This document shows positions 16,981-24,935 of a DNA stretch of 34,210 bases, piece after piece. Origin of the DNA: Gammaproteobacteria bacterium (GTDB lineage Bacteria; Pseudomonadota; Gammaproteobacteria; SZUA-229); assembly GCA_003229115.1 (NCBI GenBank), contig QIHT01000188.1, forward strand, positions 1 to 34,210. The letters run 5' to 3'. The notes under the pieces were generated by a model. The model worked only from the letters and a program-made list of their open reading frames with translations. It was not told the origin of the DNA and did no database searches. The first letter of the stretch is position 1. Each line of letters opens with the position of its first letter. The translations under genes and the position numbers were made by a program.

Positions 16981-17955
16981 TTATCCTGATGAGCAGGCAG
17001 GATTGTTAGTTACCTGCATGGAAGATGGTTCAATCTGATAGTCAAATAAACCATTATATAATCTGCACTGCTTGTCCAGTGCTTGCGTAACCCGGTTTAA
17101 TACCTGCCATTTTTTTGAGCACCATTCAGGTGCCAGCAAAATATCTGGTGATGCTGTACCGGTAATTCGATGGAATATAACTTCATCAGGCGTACGACTA
17201 ATCATTTCAACCACATCGGAAACATATTCGTTCATTGTTAACGGTCGATATTCGCCGCGTCTCCATTCATTGGCTAACTGCGTGCCTTTAACAACATGCA
17301 GCGGGTGAAACTTGAGACCATCTACGCCAAGATCCAGAACACGCTCTAGCGAGGTCATATGATGCTGGCTTGATTCACCGGGCAAACCTAAAATAAGATG
17401 CGTGCAGACTTTAATACCGCGACTTCTAGCTTTTAATGTTGTTTGTTCGTACTCGGCATAACCATGCCCCCTGTTCACAAGATCCAGCGTTGCATCATGT
17501 GCGGATTGCAGCCCCAATTCTAACCAGACTTCATAACCCTGCTGTTGATAAGCTTCCAGCAGGTCAAGCACCTTATCCGGAACACAATCAGGCCGTGTTC
17601 CAATATCAATTCCAATAACATCAGGTTCTCTTAACGCTTGCTCGTAGAGCAAGGATAGTTCCTGTACATCAGCATAGGTGTTGGTGTATGCCTGAAAATA
17701 GGCAAGATATTTTCTTGCGCCTGTTCGTTTCCTTATAACCTGTCTTCCAGATTCGATTTGTTTTGCAATTGATTCTGGCTTGCGGCCATTGGGACTAAAT
17801 GAAACATTATTACAAAAAGTACAGCCGCCTCGTCCTATGCTGCCATCACGATTCGGACAGGTAAACCCGGCATCAATAGCGATCTTGTGAATACGCTCAC
17901 CGTATTTCGCAAGCATCGCCTGACCGAAAGTATTTACGTAATTAGATAGAATCAA
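16981..17955 (-). CDS. yhcC: YhcC-type radical SAM protein (TIGR01212 family)
   Basis: A 324-residue radical SAM protein. Motif block: GFTCPNRDGSIGRGGCTFCN, with the SAM cluster cysteines, then YLAYFQAYTNTYADV, GTRPDCVPDKVLDLL and YEVWLELGLQSAHD, all features of E. coli YhcC as I recall it. The start is TTG at 17955: this makes the N terminus (ILSNYVNTFGQAMLAKYGE) as long as that of YhcC and leaves about 23 nt of leader after the predicted transcription start. TTG at 17973 is possible but too close to it. The biochemical role of YhcC is not established; here it leads the ubiUV operon. Confidence 0.85.
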   Translation of the reverse strand: MILSNYVNTFGQAMLAKYGERIHKIAIDAGFTCPNRDGSIGRGGCTFCNNVSFSPNGRKPESIAKQIESGRQVIRKRTGARKYLAYFQAYTNTYADVQELSLLYEQALREPDVIGIDIGTRPDCVPDKVLDLLEAYQQQGYEVWLELGLQSAHDATLDLVNRGHGYAEYEQTTLKARSRGIKVCTHLILGLPGESSQHHMTSLERVLDLGVDGLKFHPLHVVKGTQLANEWRRGEYRPLTMNEYVSDVVEMISRTPDEVIFHRITGTASPDILLAPEWCSKKWQVLNRVTQALDKQCRLYNGLFDYQIEPSSMQVTNNPACSSG

Positions 17956-17977
17956 GGCCTGAAACCCGGGCAATCAC

Positions 17978-18027
17978 AAATACAGTATTTTCCGCAAATA
18001 CAGTGATAGTCTGATGATCTATATCAA
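17978..18027 (-). promoter_or_regulatory. FNR-type promoter of yhcC-ubiU-ubiV-dioxygenase
   Basis: On the minus strand TTGATATAGATCAT (18027 to 18014) differs from TTGAT-N4-ATCAA at one base. A -10-like AATACT (17990-17985) predicts a start near 17978, so the site is centred near -42. The identical 14-mer is found before nrdJ (21408-21421). Confidence 0.68.
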
Positions 18028-18042
18028 GAACAGGCATATAAA

Positions 18043-18240
18043 TTATCCACAGATGAACGCAGATAAACACGGATAAAAGCCAAGGTAAAAGCAAAATATT
18101 TTGGCCGCGAATAACGCAAAGGGCGCAAAAAAAACAAAACATAATTAGCTTTTAAAGACTTTTTCGCGTTCTTTGCGTTATTCTCGGCCTAAGACTTTTG
18201 TTTGTTTTTTATCCGTGTTTATCTGCGTTCATCTGTGGAC
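18043..18240. repeat. Nested double inverted repeat (dispersed families C and D)
   Basis: Outer arms at 18043-18077 (ATCCACAGATGAACGCAGAT) and 18208-18240 (ATCTGCGTTCATCTGTGGA) are near-perfect reverse complements. Inside them are inner arms at about 18103-18132 (GGCCGCGAATAACGCAAAG) and 18160-18189 (CTTTGCGTTATTCTCGGCC). Together with the hairpins to the right they account for the gene-free stretch between yhcC and nrdJb. The inner type recurs around 25936 and 26112. Confidence 0.82.
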
Positions 18241-18259
18241 TAAATGTTTTATTTTTTAC

Positions 18260-18333
18260 CCAGCCTCCTGTAAAAGAAGGAAGCTGGCGGTAGACACCAA
18301 AGATTTACTGGCCCAAACACCATATCGGGCCAG
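18260..18333. other. Two adjacent hairpins downstream of nrdJb
   Basis: One stem pairs CCAGCCTCCT (18260-18269) with AGGAAGCTGG (18278-18287), one mismatch. The other pairs CTGGCCC (18308-18314) with GGGCCAG (18327-18333), and flanking bases can extend it. They follow the nrdJb stop, but no U-run follows either hairpin on the minus strand, so termination is uncertain. Confidence 0.5.
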
Positions 18334-18394
18334 GTAATTACTCTAGTGTTCTCCGTTCGTTTTATTTTTCTCCTGTCTACAATTAATTGTTCTG

Positions 18395-19099
18395 CTATCC
18401 ACATTTTGAATCACCACAACTCAAACAGGTCATGCAACCATCCATGCTAATCACCGCTTTGGTGTTGCATTTTTTACATAACTGGGAATTGACAGGGAAA
18501 TCAGTTGTAACTCTTCTGTTACCAGTGCCATTGCTGTATATAGCTTCATATTCTTTTCTTTTTGCATCAAGCATTTCTTTCTGGCAGTCATCCATTCCAT
18601 CACTTTTAATCATGCCTATCATTTTCATATGACATTCGATAGCATCACCAATTTCAGCAACCAACGATGGCTTGTACTTGCCACCTTTCTTAAAATATCC
18701 ACCACGCGGGTCAAATACACTACGCAGCTCATCGACAAGAAATGTCACGTCGCCGCCCTTCCTGAACACTGCTGATATAATTCTTGTTAATGCAACTATC
18801 CATTGGAAGTGATCCATATTTTTTGAATTTATGAATATCTCGTACGGCCGGCGAATCTCATGCTCAGTACCATGATTGAGCACAACATCATTGATAGTTA
18901 TATATAACGCATGCTCCGATTGCGGCGTTTTTATTTTATAGGTCGAACCAAGCAGCATATCCGGCCGCTCAAGTTTCTCGTGCATCTGGATTATTTCTGC
19001 ACCTTGTGTATCCGGTTCTTTTTCAACAGGGGCATCATTAACGGAAAGATTATCTACAACCTCATAACTTACAATTTTATTTTTTATTTCAATAGCCAT
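18395..19099 (-). CDS. nrdJb: NrdJb, second component of split class II ribonucleotide reductase
   Basis: A 234-residue protein ending in a cysteine-rich tail (CKKCNTKAV, then CMTCLSCGDSKC). In Pseudomonas the B12-dependent reductase is split into NrdJa, which is catalytic, and NrdJb, which carries the C-terminal TSCPD-like domain and the cysteine tail that re-reduces the active site. The 26-nt gap after the large-subunit gene on the same strand supports this. The middle (SEHALYITINDVVLNHG, then VDELRSVFDPRGGYF) fits the TSCPD-type region. Confidence 0.85.
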   Translation of the reverse strand: MAIEIKNKIVSYEVVDNLSVNDAPVEKEPDTQGAEIIQMHEKLERPDMLLGSTYKIKTPQSEHALYITINDVVLNHGTEHEIRRPYEIFINSKNMDHFQWIVALTRIISAVFRKGGDVTFLVDELRSVFDPRGGYFKKGGKYKPSLVAEIGDAIECHMKMIGMIKSDGMDDCQKEMLDAKRKEYEAIYSNGTGNRRVTTDFPVNSQLCKKCNTKAVISMDGCMTCLSCGDSKCG

Positions 19100-19125
19100 T
19101 GAATCAACCTTTATAATTGTTTTTA

Positions 19126-21282
19126 TTAAAGCTTACCGTAATACCCCTCTTTCAAGGCATCATACAAATTTGCTGCCGTATGAGTTTCACCATCATAATC
19201 AATTTCCTCATTTCCTTTTGCCTCTATAGCAGTGCCATCTTCAAGTGAAAATCGGTATGTTGTATCTTCCAGGTCTTTTTCTTTAACCAGGACTCCCTGA
19301 AATACTTCCGGATTGAATCTGAAGGTTGTGCACCCTTTCAGGTTTTTCTCATAAGCATACAAATAAATATTCTTAAAATCCTCATACGGAAAATCTGTTG
19401 GAATGTTGGCGGTCTTTGAAATAGATGAATCAATCCATTGCTGTGCAGCCGCCTGAACATCAACATGCTGTTTTGGAGTTACATCGTCAGCGCAAATGAA
19501 GTATTCCGGTAATCTTTCATCATCATTTTCTGAATACTGCTTCGCTTTTGGATTAATAAGCTCTCGATACGCCAGAAGCTCGTAAGACCAGACATCAACT
19601 TTTTCCTTGGTCTTTTTGCCTTCACGAATAATATTTCTCGCATAATGGTGTGCAAAGCTGGGTTCAATACCGTTGCTTGCATTATTTCCTATTGATAATG
19701 CAATGGTACCTGTTGGTGCAATCGAACTATGGTGGGTAAATCGCGCACCGATGTTTTCCAGCTCAGCGACCAGCCCGGGATTAACTTTCGCAATCTTCTG
19801 CATATAACGGCTGTATCTGGCATGCAGTACTTTTCCTTTAATCATACCCCCCTGTTTCCATCCATCTTTTATCATTTCCGGCCGGCGAGCTAACATCTCG
19901 GGTGTTATTTTGAAATCCTGTGTCAATACAGGTGCAGGGCCTTTTTCTTTTGCCAGTTCAAGCGCACATTCCCATCCTGCCATCGCCAGTTCGTAAGTAA
20001 CCTTTTCCGTGAACGTCAGTGACTCATCGGAACCATAGCGTATTCCCATCATAGTCAAAGCGGAACCCAGGCCCAGGTAACCCATGCCATGACGGCGCTT
20101 ATTTTTAATCTCAACCCGTTGCTGCTCCAGTGGTAAACCATTAATTTCAACAACATTATCCAGCATGCGGGTAAACACCTTCACCACTTTACGGTAGTTA
20201 TCCCAGTCGAAGTCGGCTTTATCAGTAAAGGGATGTTTAACCAGATGCGTAAGATTAATAGAACCCAGCAAGCAGGCACCATATTCAGGCAAACCCTGCT
20301 CGCCACAGGGATTAGTGGTTCTGATATTTTCACAGAACCAGTTATTGTTCATTTCATTGTACTGATCGATAAGAATAAAACCCGGTTCAGCATATTCATA
20401 GGTTGATGTCATGATGACATTCCATAATTCTGCCGCATCAATGGTTTTATAAATCCGGCAGGCGACTTTACCTTCATCATTCACGATATAGCCTTTTTTT
20501 ACCGGCCAATCACGCCATATAACCTGATCGGTTTTTTCAAGGTCTATATTATGGTCTTCAATTTCATCTTCAGATAATGGAAATGCCAATGGCCAGGCTG
20601 CTTTATTTACTACAGCCTGCATAAACTCACTGGTAATTAGCAACGATAAATTAAATTGCCTAAGGCGTCCGTCTTCGCGCTTGGCACGGATAAAATCCAG
20701 AACATCAGGATGACCAACATCAAAGGTCGCCATTTGCGCACCCCTTCGGCCACCCGCTGAAGAAATAGTGAAACAAACCTTGTCGTAGATATCCATAAAA
20801 GACATTGGCCCCGAGGTCAATGCACCTGAACCTGACACATAGGCGTCGTTCGGACGCAAAGTAGAAAACTCATAACCAATGCCTGCGCCTGACTTCAAAG
20901 TCATGCCAGCTTCATGCACCTTTTGCAATATATCATCCATCGAATCATGGATTTTCCCGGAGACCGTACAGTTAATTGTTGACGTCGCAGGTTTGTATTG
21001 CTGTGCGCCAGCATTGGAAATTATTCTGCCTGCGGGCACGGCACCCTGTTTTAAAGCCCATAAAAATTTCGCATACCAATACTGCTGTTTCTCCGGCGTG
21101 CTTTCGATATCTGCAAGCGCACGAGCAATACGCGTCAATGTTGCTTCCACACACAGGTCAACCGGATCACCGTGACTGTTTTTAAGCTGATATTTGCGTT
21201 GCCAGATGTCTTCAGATGCAGGTTGTAATGGAATGTCGACACGTCCGGTGTCGTTTGTCGGGGGTCGTGTAGCAGTCTTCAT
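19126..21282 (-). CDS. nrdJa: NrdJa, B12-dependent class II ribonucleotide reductase, catalytic chain
   Basis: Reduces ribonucleotides to deoxyribonucleotides with adenosylcobalamin, independent of oxygen. Motifs: LKSGAGIGYEFSTLRP, SSAGGRRGAQMATFDVGHPD, NPCGEQGLPEYGACLLGSIN (active-site Asn, Cys, Glu) and PTGTIALSIGNNASNGIEPS. About 718 residues from ATG 21282 (MKTATRP); this start is chosen because GGAG lies upstream and the residues before it look non-conserved; ATG 21294 or TTG 21300 would add 4 or 6 residues. The thiol tail is on the next gene. The promoter has two NrdR boxes and an FNR-type site. Confidence 0.95.
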   Translation of the reverse strand: MKTATRPPTNDTGRVDIPLQPASEDIWQRKYQLKNSHGDPVDLCVEATLTRIARALADIESTPEKQQYWYAKFLWALKQGAVPAGRIISNAGAQQYKPATSTINCTVSGKIHDSMDDILQKVHEAGMTLKSGAGIGYEFSTLRPNDAYVSGSGALTSGPMSFMDIYDKVCFTISSAGGRRGAQMATFDVGHPDVLDFIRAKREDGRLRQFNLSLLITSEFMQAVVNKAAWPLAFPLSEDEIEDHNIDLEKTDQVIWRDWPVKKGYIVNDEGKVACRIYKTIDAAELWNVIMTSTYEYAEPGFILIDQYNEMNNNWFCENIRTTNPCGEQGLPEYGACLLGSINLTHLVKHPFTDKADFDWDNYRKVVKVFTRMLDNVVEINGLPLEQQRVEIKNKRRHGMGYLGLGSALTMMGIRYGSDESLTFTEKVTYELAMAGWECALELAKEKGPAPVLTQDFKITPEMLARRPEMIKDGWKQGGMIKGKVLHARYSRYMQKIAKVNPGLVAELENIGARFTHHSSIAPTGTIALSIGNNASNGIEPSFAHHYARNIIREGKKTKEKVDVWSYELLAYRELINPKAKQYSENDDERLPEYFICADDVTPKQHVDVQAAAQQWIDSSISKTANIPTDFPYEDFKNIYLYAYEKNLKGCTTFRFNPEVFQGVLVKEKDLEDTTYRFSLEDGTAIEAKGNEEIDYDGETHTAANLYDALKEGYYGKL

Positions 21283-21333
21283 AGGGTAGAACATCTCCAA
21301 ACTACAATGGTCAACCCGTCTGAACCGACCAGT

Positions 21334-21349
21334 AGACCATATATAGTGT
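21334..21349 (-). promoter_or_regulatory. NrdR box 1 upstream of nrdJ
   Basis: The plus-strand 16-mer AGACCATATATAGTGT fits the NrdR consensus ACACWATATMTNGTGT at most positions. It begins 52 nt upstream of the nrdJa ATG and exactly 31 bp from box 2, the usual three-helical-turn spacing of paired NrdR boxes. Confidence 0.75.
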
Positions 21350-21364
21350 TATTATTATTTTTAT

Positions 21365-21380
21365 ATACTATATGTTGTGG
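21365..21380 (-). promoter_or_regulatory. NrdR box 2 upstream of nrdJ
   Basis: ATACTATATGTTGTGG (plus strand) matches the NrdR consensus at about 13 of 16 positions. It overlaps the predicted transcription start (near 21374), a position suited to repression by NrdR when dATP/ATP status is high. Confidence 0.75.
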
Positions 21381-21421
21381 ATATTATGAGTTAGCACCTG
21401 AAATAATATGATCTATATCAA
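21374..21421 (-). promoter_or_regulatory. FNR-type promoter of nrdJab
   Basis: Minus-strand TTGATATAGATCAT (21421 to 21408) is identical to the yhcC site. A -10-like TAATAT (21386-21381) predicts a start near 21374, so the site centre falls near -41. It could also face ctaA, but that start is about 190 nt away. Confidence 0.65.
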
Positions 21422-21522
21422 GTTTTACGTTTGTTTTTTCAATAAAACAGCGCGACATGCTTATAAACAGGAACGGTAATTATTTACCGGGTAAAACAAG
21501 CATTTTAAAAACCACAGCTTTT

Positions 21523-21548
21523 ACCTCGAAGGCGCAAAGCTTCGAGGT
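21523..21548. other. Perfect 9-bp hairpin in the ctaA leader region
   Basis: ACCTCGAAG (21523-21531) and CTTCGAGGT (21540-21548) pair exactly with an 8-nt loop, about 64 nt before the ctaA ATG. No U-tract follows. Function unknown. Confidence 0.5.
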
Positions 21549-21611
21549 AGGTTATAATTCGTACCACTTTTATATTCAAACAATCAGGCTTCAACTCCCG
21601 TCCACAGATCA

Positions 21612-22646
21612 ATGTCAGAAACCTCTTCACAAAAACCTGTAGCTATCTGGCTACTTATTTGCTGTGCCACCATATTTGGCATGGTGGTGCTGGGCGGCGT
21701 CACCCGACTTACCGGCTCGGGTTTGTCAATGGTGGAATGGGCACCGATTCTGGGAGCATTACCTCCACTCAACCAGACCGAGTGGCAAGAAGCATTCAAA
21801 CTCTATCAACAATACCCGGAATTTCTGATAAAGAATCATCACATGAATCTGGATGACTTCAAATCCATTTTCTGGTTTGAATATTCACATCGTTTACTCG
21901 GGCGCGGCATTGGTTTATTGTTTTTTATCCCCTTTATGTTTTTTCTTGTCACAGGAAAATTAAACAAAACACTGACACCAAAACTCGTTTTTATGTTTGT
22001 GCTCGGCGGCCTTCAGGGATTAATGGGGTGGTACATGGTAAAAAGCGGCCTCGTTGATAATCCTCATGTCAGCCAATACCGGTTAACAGCACATATGGGT
22101 CTGGCAGTTATTATTTATGCCTACATGTTCTGGATAGCGATGGAATTACTCACGCCAAAATCCGAGACGACCATGGCGACAGAAAACCGGAAACTATCCC
22201 GTTTCTCACTAATAATCAGCTTCATGATATTCCTCACCATCATTAGCGGAGCGTTTGTCGCCGGTACACGCGCTGGCTTTGCCTTTAACACTTTCCCGTT
22301 AATGGATGGCCGTCTTATTCCTGACGGGCTGTTTATTGAAAGTCCCTTGTGGCGAAATTTTTTCGAAAATATTGTCACGGTGCAATTCACTCACAGAGTT
22401 ATGGCCACCGTATTATTCATGCTCATTCCCTTCTTCTGGTGGCAAGCAGGAAAAACCATCACCCAACCACGAACCAGGCTGGGGCTGAACCTGCTGCTCG
22501 CTGCGCTGGCTCTACAAATCATCCTCGGCATATCAACCCTGCTACTGGTAGTGCCCATACCACTCGCTGCAGCACACCAGGCTGGCGCTCTCGTCCTGCT
22601 GACAAGCTCACTATTTGTCAGCCAGCTGCTTCAACGAAGCGGTTAA
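21612..22646 (+). CDS. ctaA: Heme A synthase (COX15/CtaA family)
   Basis: A 344-residue protein with about eight membrane segments; it oxidizes the C8 methyl of heme O to give heme A for aa3-type oxidases. Conserved features: VVLGGVTRLTGSGLSMVEW at the first helix, FEYSHRLLGR and FTHRVMAT with heme-ligand histidines, and further His in LTAHMGLA and AAAHQAGA. The length and motifs fit the proteobacterial Cox15-like type. No oxidase subunit genes are in the window. It implies the organism also respires oxygen. It is divergent from nrdJ. Confidence 0.93.
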   Translation: MSETSSQKPVAIWLLICCATIFGMVVLGGVTRLTGSGLSMVEWAPILGALPPLNQTEWQEAFKLYQQYPEFLIKNHHMNLDDFKSIFWFEYSHRLLGRGIGLLFFIPFMFFLVTGKLNKTLTPKLVFMFVLGGLQGLMGWYMVKSGLVDNPHVSQYRLTAHMGLAVIIYAYMFWIAMELLTPKSETTMATENRKLSRFSLIISFMIFLTIISGAFVAGTRAGFAFNTFPLMDGRLIPDGLFIESPLWRNFFENIVTVQFTHRVMATVLFMLIPFFWWQAGKTITQPRTRLGLNLLLAALALQIILGISTLLLVVPIPLAAAHQAGALVLLTSSLFVSQLLQRSG

Positions 22647-22788
22647 TCCGAGGCACAATCCCCCCTTCCCAACCTCGCCTGTATACCCACTCTGCCCTCG
22701 CTAAAAACTTGATTCCAGCATTCTAAAACAGGAAAATACGCGCCAGATTCCTAGCAACCATTTTTTAACACTTTCCGAGGAAAACCCC

Positions 22789-23430
22789 ATGAAATTGATA
22801 CTTTTAGGCGCACCGGGCGCTGGTAAAGGCACTGTTGCCAAATTACTGACAAAAATGGATGGCTCTGTCCAGATATCAACCGGCGACATTCTACGTGGCG
22901 CAGTAGCTGCTGGCACCGAATTGGGCAAACAGGCACAAGCTGCGATGAAAGCTGGCGACCTGGTATCTGACGACCTGATCATGGGCATTATGGAGGAACG
23001 TCTTAAAGAGGACGACTGCAAAGCTGGTTACCTGTTAGACGGCTTCCCACGTACTATTCCACAAGCCGAAGCTCTAAAAGTACTGCTGGACAAAATGGGT
23101 GAGAAACTGGATTGCGCCGTTGAGATCGATGTGCCACGTGATGTGATTCTTGATCGCCTGACCACACGCCGCACCTGTGAAGACTGTGGCGAAATTTACA
23201 ATGTGAAATCCAGCCCCACCAAAGAAGAAGGCAAGTGTGACAAATGTGGTGGCCCGGTAACACAACGTGAAGACGAAACTGAAGAAGCGATTAGTAACCG
23301 CCTGGAAGTCTATAACGACCAGACTGCACCATTAGTTGGTTTCTATAAAGATGAAGGTTTATTGCTTTCCGTCAATGCTACTTCCTCTGATGCCGTGATT
23401 AATGCTATTAAAGGACAGTTAGCTAAATAA
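22789..23430 (+). CDS. adk: Adenylate kinase, zinc-type LID
   Basis: A 213-residue AMP + ATP to 2 ADP kinase. P-loop GAPGAGKGT at 8-16, STGDILR, and DGFPRT are standard. The LID region has C-x2-C-x16-C-x2-C (TCEDCGEIYN, then KCDKCGG), the four-cysteine zinc form common in Gram-positives and absent from E. coli Adk. A strong terminator follows at 23442-23479. GAGG precedes the ATG. Confidence 0.96.
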   Translation: MKLILLGAPGAGKGTVAKLLTKMDGSVQISTGDILRGAVAAGTELGKQAQAAMKAGDLVSDDLIMGIMEERLKEDDCKAGYLLDGFPRTIPQAEALKVLLDKMGEKLDCAVEIDVPRDVILDRLTTRRTCEDCGEIYNVKSSPTKEEGKCDKCGGPVTQREDETEEAISNRLEVYNDQTAPLVGFYKDEGLLLSVNATSSDAVINAIKGQLAK

Positions 23431-23441
23431 TTTAGACTTAA

Positions 23442-23479
23442 ATAAAAAAGCCCTGATGTGGAAACATCGGGGCTTTTTT
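23442..23479 (+). terminator. Rho-independent terminator after adk
   Basis: AAAAAAGCCCTGATGTG pairs with CATCGGGGCTTTTTT around a short GAAA-containing loop, and the stem runs into a T-tract. It ends the adk transcript. Confidence 0.88.
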
Positions 23480-23528
23480 GTGTCTGAAAAAAACGACACT
23501 GACTAAAGCGTCAAAATAGTTTCGTAGC

Positions 23529-23606
23529 TTCGTAGGGCGGGCATTGCCCGCCAGCTCAGCAGATGGCATTGATTAAACATACGGTGGGCAGTGCCCAACC
23601 TACGAA
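23529..23606. repeat. Imperfect 24-bp inverted repeat (dispersed family E)
   Basis: Left arm 23529-23552 (TAGGGCGGGCATTGCCCGCC) and right arm 23583-23606 (GGTGGGCAGTGCCCAACCTA) are reverse complements with four mismatches. It lies in the otherwise empty 300-nt gap between adk and the hemolysin III gene. Confidence 0.75.
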
Positions 23607-23732
23607 ATTAAATAGAATCGCGCTTACTTAATACTCAACTGTTATTGCACACAGATTGACAATAACAGGAAAAACACGCACTATTTTTTAACTTATAAAA
23701 AATTCCACACGTAAAATAACTTCAGGAACTGA

Positions 23733-24359
23733 ATGTACTACTCAGAAAAATTCAACAGCATTACACACCTGGTCGGTGCTGTATTCGCCTTAATGGGAAT
23801 GGGGGCTTTACTGACTGTTGCAGTACAACAACAGAACCTTTTACTCTTTATCGGCTTCACAATTTTCGGCCTGACTTTAGTGACGCTTTATAGCATTTCA
23901 ACACTGTACCACAGCTTTAAGCACCCGCTGATAAAACGGTTATTTCAGAAACTGGATCATATTGCTATTTATTTTTTAATAGCAGGCACCTACACCCCCT
24001 TCATGCTGGTAACCCTGGTCGAGAGTAAGGGGTTGTGGATTTTACTGGCTGTGTGGTCTCTGGCACTGGTTGGAATTGTGCTGGAACTAAGAATAAAAAA
24101 TCGCATTGAAGCGCTGCAGGTTGTTATCTACCTGACGATGGGCTGGTTAGTGGTACTTGATTTTAGTGCTCTAAAAACAGCGTTGCCTGAAGCAGGTGTA
24201 AATTGGTTAATAGCAGGCGGGCTGGCGTACACCATTGGCGTGATATTTTATGCACTGGATGGTAAACCGTTCTTAAAACACTCTCACGGCATCTGGCATA
24301 TATTTGTGCTGACAGGTTCTTTTTGTCATTTTATCTCCATCCTTGTTTATGTGAGATGA
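23733..24359 (+). CDS. Hemolysin III / PAQR-family membrane protein
   Basis: A 208-residue protein with about seven hydrophobic segments. Family motifs are present: EKFNSITHLVGA near the N terminus, STLYHSFKH, FLIAGTYTPF and SHGIWHIFVL at the end, with His residues suited to a metal site. Members such as E. coli YqfA are widespread; the bacterial function is poorly defined, and the name hemolysin does not prove lysis. It stands alone, flanked by repeats on both sides. Confidence 0.9.
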   Translation: MYYSEKFNSITHLVGAVFALMGMGALLTVAVQQQNLLLFIGFTIFGLTLVTLYSISTLYHSFKHPLIKRLFQKLDHIAIYFLIAGTYTPFMLVTLVESKGLWILLAVWSLALVGIVLELRIKNRIEALQVVIYLTMGWLVVLDFSALKTALPEAGVNWLIAGGLAYTIGVIFYALDGKPFLKHSHGIWHIFVLTGSFCHFISILVYVR

Positions 24360-24389
24360 AAGAATTGCGCACAGAAACTCTCTGACGTT

Positions 24390-24757
24390 ATTATTTGCCA
24401 CAGACACATTTGACGGGATCAAATGTGAACGCACAAAGTGCGGCCCGAAGGGTGGAGGGCAGGAAGCCCGAAATAACTCACAGAGCACACAGAGAAAAAC
24501 TTTTTATTGTTAAATAAACTACCCCGCCGTAAGCAAACCGGGTATTAATTGTAGGTGCGATTAAATCGCACAAAATGCAAGCATAACCAGTTTTGTGCGA
24601 ATGAATTCGCACCTACAGGTTACGTGGCAAGTCACTGTGAGTTACACCCACAGTGATTAAACCGTGTTCGTTACTCCCGGATGCTTTCAGCGGCAATAAC
24701 GATCCAGATAAGAAAAAATTATTTATACCTCTGTGTGCTCTGTGACCTCTGTGGCTA
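24390..24757. repeat. Gene-free block of nested inverted repeats (families A and B)
   Basis: Family B arms (CACAGAGCACACAGAG near 24481; CCTCTGTGTGCTCTGTGACC near 24728) enclose a family A element at 24550-24617 whose right arm (24595-24617) is identical to an arm at 987-1009. A separate perfect 9-bp hairpin, CACATTTGA/TCAAATGTG, lies near 24407-24429. No gene is evident in this ~400-nt stretch. Confidence 0.75.
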
Positions 24758-24767
24758 AGACAGCCTT

Positions 24768-24899
24768 TTAACCAGAAGTCCCGAAATACATCCAGATGGT
24801 CATAAACACAAGAAACACTGCAAAAGTCACTAAACCAACAACGAGTTCACTCGAACCTTTATCTGTACTACTCTCATTATTTTTTGATTTCTGAATCAT
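24768..24899 (-). CDS. Small single-pass membrane protein, 43 aa
   Basis: Minus-strand ATG at 24899 opens a 43-residue frame: a polar N-terminal half (MIQKSKNNESSTDKGSSE) and then one hydrophobic helix (LVVGLVTFAVFLVFMTIWMY) ending FGTSG. The clean polar/membrane split argues for a real gene, such as a small subunit of a membrane complex, though no ribosome binding site stands out. It lies 36 nt downstream of the HIT gene on the same strand. Function unknown. Confidence 0.55.
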   Translation of the reverse strand: MIQKSKNNESSTDKGSSELVVGLVTFAVFLVFMTIWMYFGTSG

Positions 24900-24935
24900 A
24901 ACAGTAATGATGTTATAGCTACCGATTGAGCTGTA

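Noticed and set aside
21427-21605. Possible cobalamin riboswitch for nrdJ/ctaA region
   Set aside because: Only a short hairpin is visible; I see no B12-box-like sequence and the region is on the wrong side of the nrdJ promoter.
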